Assembly (NCBI GenBank): GCA_005888735.1
Contig: VBBN01000006.1
Span: 1 to 64,000, forward strand
Direction: 5' to 3'
DNA from: Candidatus Bathyarchaeota archaeon
Lineage (GTDB): Archaea > Thermoproteota > Bathyarchaeia > 40CM-2-53-6
Length of the DNA stretch: 64,000 nucleotides
The translations under genes and the position numbers were made by a program. The notes below the pieces were generated by a model. It made no database searches. It saw nothing but the letters and a program-made list of their open reading frames with translations, and was not told where the DNA came from. Shown here piece by piece: positions 60,809 through 64,000 of the stretch (position 1 is its first letter; each line of letters starts with the position of its first letter).

Positions 60809-61690
60809 TCAGACAGCCACAGGTTGGACAATCGGCTTTGGTTGAGTCGTCTTTTCGATTGGGTTGCGAACCATGTTACCCCACTCAGTCCACGACCCGT
60901 CATAGTTGCGTACGTTCGGATAGCCGAGCAGGTACTTCAACACGAACCATGTGAAGGAGGACCGTTCGCCGATGCGGCAGTACGCAACGACTTCCTTGTC
61001 GGGAGTAACGCCTTGGTTCTCGTAGAGTCTCTTGATATCATCGTAGGACTTGAAAGTGCCATCTTCCTTGACGGCTTGGGACCATGGAATGTTTACCGCG
61101 TCTGGAATGTGGCCTCCGCGTTGTGCGTGCTCTGTTGGGTATTCGGGAGGTGCTAGAACCTCTCCTGTGAATTCTTTGGGGCTGCGAACGTCGACGAACT
61201 TGTGCTTCGGTGAAGTATACCAATCGAATGTTTGCCTCAAGTATGCTCTAATGCTCTCGTCGGGTAGTGAGGCCAAAAAATGGGAGGGAGTGTACTCCGA
61301 GACGTCCTTAGTGAGTGGTCTGTCCTCGTCTATCCACTTCTTCCTTCCACCATTCATCAGAACCACATTCTTTACGCCGTAGTATTGGAGGTCCCAGAAG
61401 GCGTAGGCTGCGAACCAGTTGTTGAAATCGCCATACAGGACTAGCTTCGTATCAGGGGTCACGCCGACCCGGCCGAGGAGCTCCTCCAGCTGTGCTTTAG
61501 TGAGTATATCTCGTTGAACTGGGCTGTTGAGGTCTCTCCTCCAGTCAAACAAGACCGCACCCGGTATATGGCCGAGGCTATAGTTCACGTTCGGATCGTA
61601 GTCGACTTCCACTATGCGCATTTTTGGATCGTTGAGGTGGTCTTGGACCCACCTTGTGTCCACGAGCGTTTCGGGATGCTTGTATGACAT
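60809..61690 (-). CDS. Two-domain rhodanese sulfurtransferase
   Basis: 293 residues of the thiosulfate/3-mercaptopyruvate sulfurtransferase type. The N-terminal inactive rhodanese domain has VEVDYDPNVNYSLGHIPGAVLFDW; the C-terminal active domain has FVDVRSPKEFTGEV, GGHIPDAVNIPW and the active loop AYCRIGERSS with Cys near 238. CRxGxR loops prefer thiosulfate rather than mercaptopyruvate in studied members. Its promoter has two copies of an operator-like repeat. It converges with the GcvH-TusA gene, suggesting a sulfur module. Confidence 0.92.
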   Translation of the reverse strand: MSYKHPETLVDTRWVQDHLNDPKMRIVEVDYDPNVNYSLGHIPGAVLFDWRRDLNSPVQRDILTKAQLEELLGRVGVTPDTKLVLYGDFNNWFAAYAFWDLQYYGVKNVVLMNGGRKKWIDEDRPLTKDVSEYTPSHFLASLPDESIRAYLRQTFDWYTSPKHKFVDVRSPKEFTGEVLAPPEYPTEHAQRGGHIPDAVNIPWSQAVKEDGTFKSYDDIKRLYENQGVTPDKEVVAYCRIGERSSFTWFVLKYLLGYPNVRNYDGSWTEWGNMVRNPIEKTTQPKPIVQPVAV

Positions 61691-61698
61691 ACGTTATG
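61684..61698 (-). promoter_or_regulatory. Operator-like repeat, copy 1
   Basis: ATGACATACGTTATG overlaps the start codon of the sulfurtransferase (CAT at 61688-61690). It is the partner of copy 2, 30 bp away, about three helical turns, suiting a dimeric regulator. Confidence 0.5.
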
Positions 61699-61713
61699 CT
61701 CAATTTCTGCGGC

Positions 61714-61727
61714 ATGACATATGTTAT
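61714..61727 (-). promoter_or_regulatory. Operator-like repeat, copy 2
   Basis: ATGACATATGTTAT contains the perfect palindrome ACATATGT and runs into the putative TATA box (minus strand TTAAATATA, 61725-61733). Binding here would cover the promoter. Confidence 0.5.
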
Positions 61728-61993
61728 ATTTAAGATTCCTCCAAGCATTTCTGAGAAGCCGCCGGCCGGCTTCCATGGAATGCCCCCCCGATCGGCGTTA
61801 TTCCCTGACTTGTCAAAAAAACCCCCCCCGAAAAACCGCTACAAAAGCGCACAAAACTCATGAAAAACTGACACTGTCCTTCGTAGAGACCATATAGAGA
61901 CGGGGAGGGGGTAATCAATCTAGACCCACTTTTTGAACACGGGAAGGACATTGACCATCCGGTTAAATCCTGACTGGACCTTGGCGTAAACCC

Positions 61994-63016
61994 ATGCTTG
62001 CCTGCCTCCTCAAGGAACATGGGGGAGTTGTTCTCGAGAATCTCCCTCCGCCCAAAGTAGGCCTGGGAGATGTGCTCGTCAGACTGAAAGCAGCTGGAAT
62101 ATGTGGCACCGATCTCGAGAAAATCCACGGAGGCTACGGGCCGGGAGGAATCCTCGGCCACGAAGTCAGCGGACAGATAGAACAGGTCGGCGAAGAAGTC
62201 CGTGGCTTCACCAAGGGCGACCGGGTCGTCCCTCACCATCACGTTCCATGCTACGGCTGTCATCTCTGCCAGCGCGGTGACCATACAATGTGCGACTCCT
62301 TCAAGAAGACAAACTTCGACCCATGCGGACTGGCAGAGTACTTCCGTGTGCCTGAGTACAACGTCACAAGGGGAGCCGTGACTAAGCTTCCAGACTCGGT
62401 GAGTTTCGAGGAGGCAGCGCTTCTAGAGCCGACCGCGTGTTGCCTAAGAGCGCTGAATGTTGCTAGACCGCATCGAGGTGATAGTGTGCTAATCGCGGGT
62501 CTTGGTCCGGTAGGGCTGACCCATATCCAGCTCCTTCGTAGCATCGGCACTGGACCCCTATTCGGCAGCGACGTCCGGAAGGTCAGGCTGGATGCCGCGA
62601 AGAGTATGGGTGCCCAGAGAACCTTCAACCCGGCCGAGGAAGACGTCGCGAAAGGGGTGAAGGCCGAAACCGGCGATGGGGCAGACTTCGCAATAGTGTC
62701 AACCGGAAACCCACAAGCCCTTTCACAAGCTGTCTCGGCGGTGCGCAAGGGAGGGAAGGTGCTCCTTTTCGGAGCACCTCCAAAGGGCTCAACTCTTCCT
62801 CTTGCCATCAACACGTTCTTCGCCGATCAAAAGTCAATCATCACAAGCTATTCCTGCACGGAGGCGGAAATACGAGCGACTCTGAGCTTGCTCACCCTGA
62901 GGAAGATCGACCTTAGGCCTCTCATCACACATCGATTCCAGCTAAAGGAGACCCTTGAAGCTCTTGACTTTGCCAGCTCATCAGCCGAGGCCGTGAAGAC
63001 CATGATTCTCGTTTGA
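61994..63016 (+). CDS. Zinc-dependent alcohol/polyol dehydrogenase
   Basis: 340-residue medium-chain dehydrogenase. Catalytic zinc: AGICGTDLEKIHGG and GHEVSGQIEQVGEEV. Structural zinc: CYGCHLCQRGDHTMC. Rossmann fold: VLIAGLGPVGLTHIQLL, with an acidic DVRKVRLD region after strand 2 that favours NAD(H). Related to sorbitol/threonine dehydrogenases; the substrate cannot be fixed. A TATA-like GGTTAAATCC (61961-61970) about 27 bp before the ATG implies a leaderless mRNA. Confidence 0.9.
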   Translation: MLACLLKEHGGVVLENLPPPKVGLGDVLVRLKAAGICGTDLEKIHGGYGPGGILGHEVSGQIEQVGEEVRGFTKGDRVVPHHHVPCYGCHLCQRGDHTMCDSFKKTNFDPCGLAEYFRVPEYNVTRGAVTKLPDSVSFEEAALLEPTACCLRALNVARPHRGDSVLIAGLGPVGLTHIQLLRSIGTGPLFGSDVRKVRLDAAKSMGAQRTFNPAEEDVAKGVKAETGDGADFAIVSTGNPQALSQAVSAVRKGGKVLLFGAPPKGSTLPLAINTFFADQKSIITSYSCTEAEIRATLSLLTLRKIDLRPLITHRFQLKETLEALDFASSSAEAVKTMILV

Positions 63017-63133
63017 CCACGGAGGATCGGGTCCTTAGGCTCCTTCCCAAACCATTTTTACGCTCGAATGCCCTCGAGCCGAGCTAGGAAGGATTCGGGC
63101 AGTCTCAGAAGGAATCCTAGAGTTTGAGCGGCA

Positions 63134-63445
63134 ATGGTACTTTACGACTTCAACGATAAGATAGACGAGCAAATCGATAAGTCGGTCAAAGCGACCCTAC
63201 GGTTCTACAATGAGCTGAGAAAGGCTTCGATCCTTAGAGGCGAATCACCCTCGCCCCCGTCCTTTGAAACCTTCTCAGAGATGGCCGGCGGGCTAATGAG
63301 AGCTAGCAAGGACCTCCTACTCGACAAGCTGAGAACACCCTCCATGAAGGATGTTCTCGAGCAAGAATGGGCCCAAAAGCTACAGAACTACTCTACGAAG
63401 CGTCTGTTGAAGGACTTGTATGAGAGACTTCTCGCGAGGTTCTGA
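63134..63445 (+). CDS. Small helical protein, unknown
   Basis: 103 residues, mostly alpha-helical and charged (LYDFNDKIDEQIDKSVKATLRFYNELRKAS, MKDVLEQEWAQKLQNYSTKRLLKDLYERLLARF), without membrane or metal motifs. ATG after GAGCGGCA. It has an independent position between the dehydrogenase and a zinc-ribbon gene. No family recognised. Confidence 0.6.
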   Translation: MVLYDFNDKIDEQIDKSVKATLRFYNELRKASILRGESPSPPSFETFSEMAGGLMRASKDLLLDKLRTPSMKDVLEQEWAQKLQNYSTKRLLKDLYERLLARF

Positions 63446-63685
63446 GTGCAATGGTCCCTTCACCAGTTCTTCTGTAGTACCCCCCCATCTCTCTACTCTC
63501 GGCTATTTTGGGAGGAAAAGTGTCATTATCAAGTGAACTTCGTCAACTAGGCTGATTCCAGCCATTTTGGCGCGCTTTAAGCTCAGAGCCAGTCGTCCAG
63601 AACCCCTTCATGAAGTCCCCTTCTGAGCGCCTACGTGAGTGCTAAATACTACTACTTTCCCTCGTGCCCCTCAGATGTGAACGAT

Positions 63686-63829
63686 ATGCCACAAGCATAC
63701 TGCGTCAAATGCAAAACAAGCGTGGAAATCAAGAACCCCCAGAACGTCACGCTCAAGAACGGCAAGCCGGCTATCAAAGGCGTCTGCCCCAACTGCGGAA
63801 CATCCGTGTTCCGCATAGGCAAAGCCTAG
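63686..63829 (+). CDS. Zinc-ribbon protein, DUF5679-like
   Basis: 47 residues from ATG 63686, which gives the compact form MPQAYCVKCKTSVEIKNPQ; a longer frame upstream is not needed. CVKC and CPNC pairs form a zinc ribbon around TLKNGKPAIKGVCPNCGTSVFRIG. Such tiny ribbons are widespread in archaea and of unknown role. Confidence 0.85.
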   Translation: MPQAYCVKCKTSVEIKNPQNVTLKNGKPAIKGVCPNCGTSVFRIGKA

Positions 63830-63915
63830 CCCGGCCGAGCTCGCTACCCACCATTCCTCTCACCGTTTATCGTGCTCCTTCCAAGAGCCTTTTAACCCAA
63901 GACGCCTCTTCTTCC

Positions 63916-64000
63916 ATGAAGAGAATGGGACTGAGGGCCCTCCTCCCAATCGCGCTTCTGCTGCTGACGCTTGTACCTTCAGCGCTGCCATTGGTGAATT
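63916..64000 (+). CDS. Start of a secreted protein (partial)
   Basis: Frame open at the window end: MKRMGLRALLPIALLLLTLV, then PSALPLVN, a typical Sec signal peptide with a basic start and a leucine-rich core. An AT-rich CTTTTAACCC about 25-30 bp upstream may be its promoter. The mature part is outside the window. Confidence 0.65.
   Translation, partial: MKRMGLRALLPIALLLLTLVPSALPLVN

Noticed and set aside
1-64000. CRISPR arrays, rRNA genes, insertion sequences with transposase, replication origin
   Set aside because: No regular spacer-repeat pattern, rRNA-like sequence, transposase motif or Cdc6/Orc1 gene was seen.

Overview
The window comes from an archaeon, most likely of the TACK group (Thaumarchaeota/Nitrososphaeria-like or Bathyarchaeia-like; the lineage is inferred, no rRNA gene is present). 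The evidence is the archaeal information-processing set: Kae1/Bud32/Pcc1, RpoE1 and Spt4, aIF5B, aEF-2, eukaryote-type ribosomal proteins, exosome Rrp4/Rrp41/Rrp42, proteasome alpha, SBDS, prefoldin, FEN1, ATP-type DNA ligase and XPF nuclease. It also includes a tRNA with archaeal introns, isopentenyl phosphate kinase, F420-dependent NpdG, and signalling proteins resembling the TackOD1, NitrOD5 and DUF835 types.

Layout. 1-3.1 kb: a secreted cohesin-like protein, a frameshifted membrane gene and a methyltransferase. 3.1-16.3 kb is an accessory island: truncated tyrosine recombinase, GmrSD-like DUF262-HNH protein, a fragment of an RHS core, a putative immunity gene, a 7.7 kb secreted RHS/YD-repeat protein ending in a PD-(D/E)xK nuclease-like tip, then small secreted or anchored proteins, one frameshifted, flanked by imperfect direct repeats. 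16.7-29.9 kb: KEOPS, transcription and ribosomal operons, aIF5B, YchF, NpdG, malic enzyme, L15e, prenyl synthase and isopentenyl phosphate kinase. 30-36.2 kb: a signalling locus with three KaiC-like ATPases, a winged helix, a TackOD1-like zinc protein, an AbrB-like protein, a membrane-DUF835 protein and a NitrOD5-like protein. 36.2-43.1 kb: Pth2, an RNA-binding protein, a C/D-box-like RNA, and the proteasome-SBDS-exosome-L37Ae-Pcc1-prefoldin-DHH superoperon. 43.1-47.6 kb: an ECF transporter module and acetyl-CoA synthetase. 47.7-57 kb: a hidden SWIB-like gene, a LysE pseudogene, FEN1-ligase-Dph6, an amidohydrolase, XPF, GTP cyclohydrolase II and two membrane proteins. 57.2-64 kb: tRNA-Gly(CCC) with two introns, aEF-2, a GcvH-TusA fusion, a sulfurtransferase, a zinc alcohol dehydrogenase and small proteins.

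Three observations stand out. First, the RHS locus has the architecture of a polymorphic toxin system (signal peptide, YD-repeat shell, RHS core, variable nuclease tip, coupled immunity candidate, displaced core fragment) in an archaeal chromosome. Second, several conserved proteins have N-termini that extend past any ATG/GTG/TTG. Three of them (NpdG, the amidohydrolase and the SWIB-like protein) have an ACG codon at proper distance from a strong Shine-Dalgarno sequence, and one membrane protein has a CTG, which suggests real non-AUG initiation. Third, a GcvH-like domain that lacks the lipoyl lysine is fused to a TusA-like domain next to a rhodanese, pointing to an unusual sulfur carrier.

Genes are densely packed. 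Stop/start overlaps of the form TTGA recur six times, with a TTG start inside the preceding TGA stop. Some genes (methyltransferase, rpoE1, alcohol dehydrogenase) have TATA boxes placed so that their transcripts would be leaderless.
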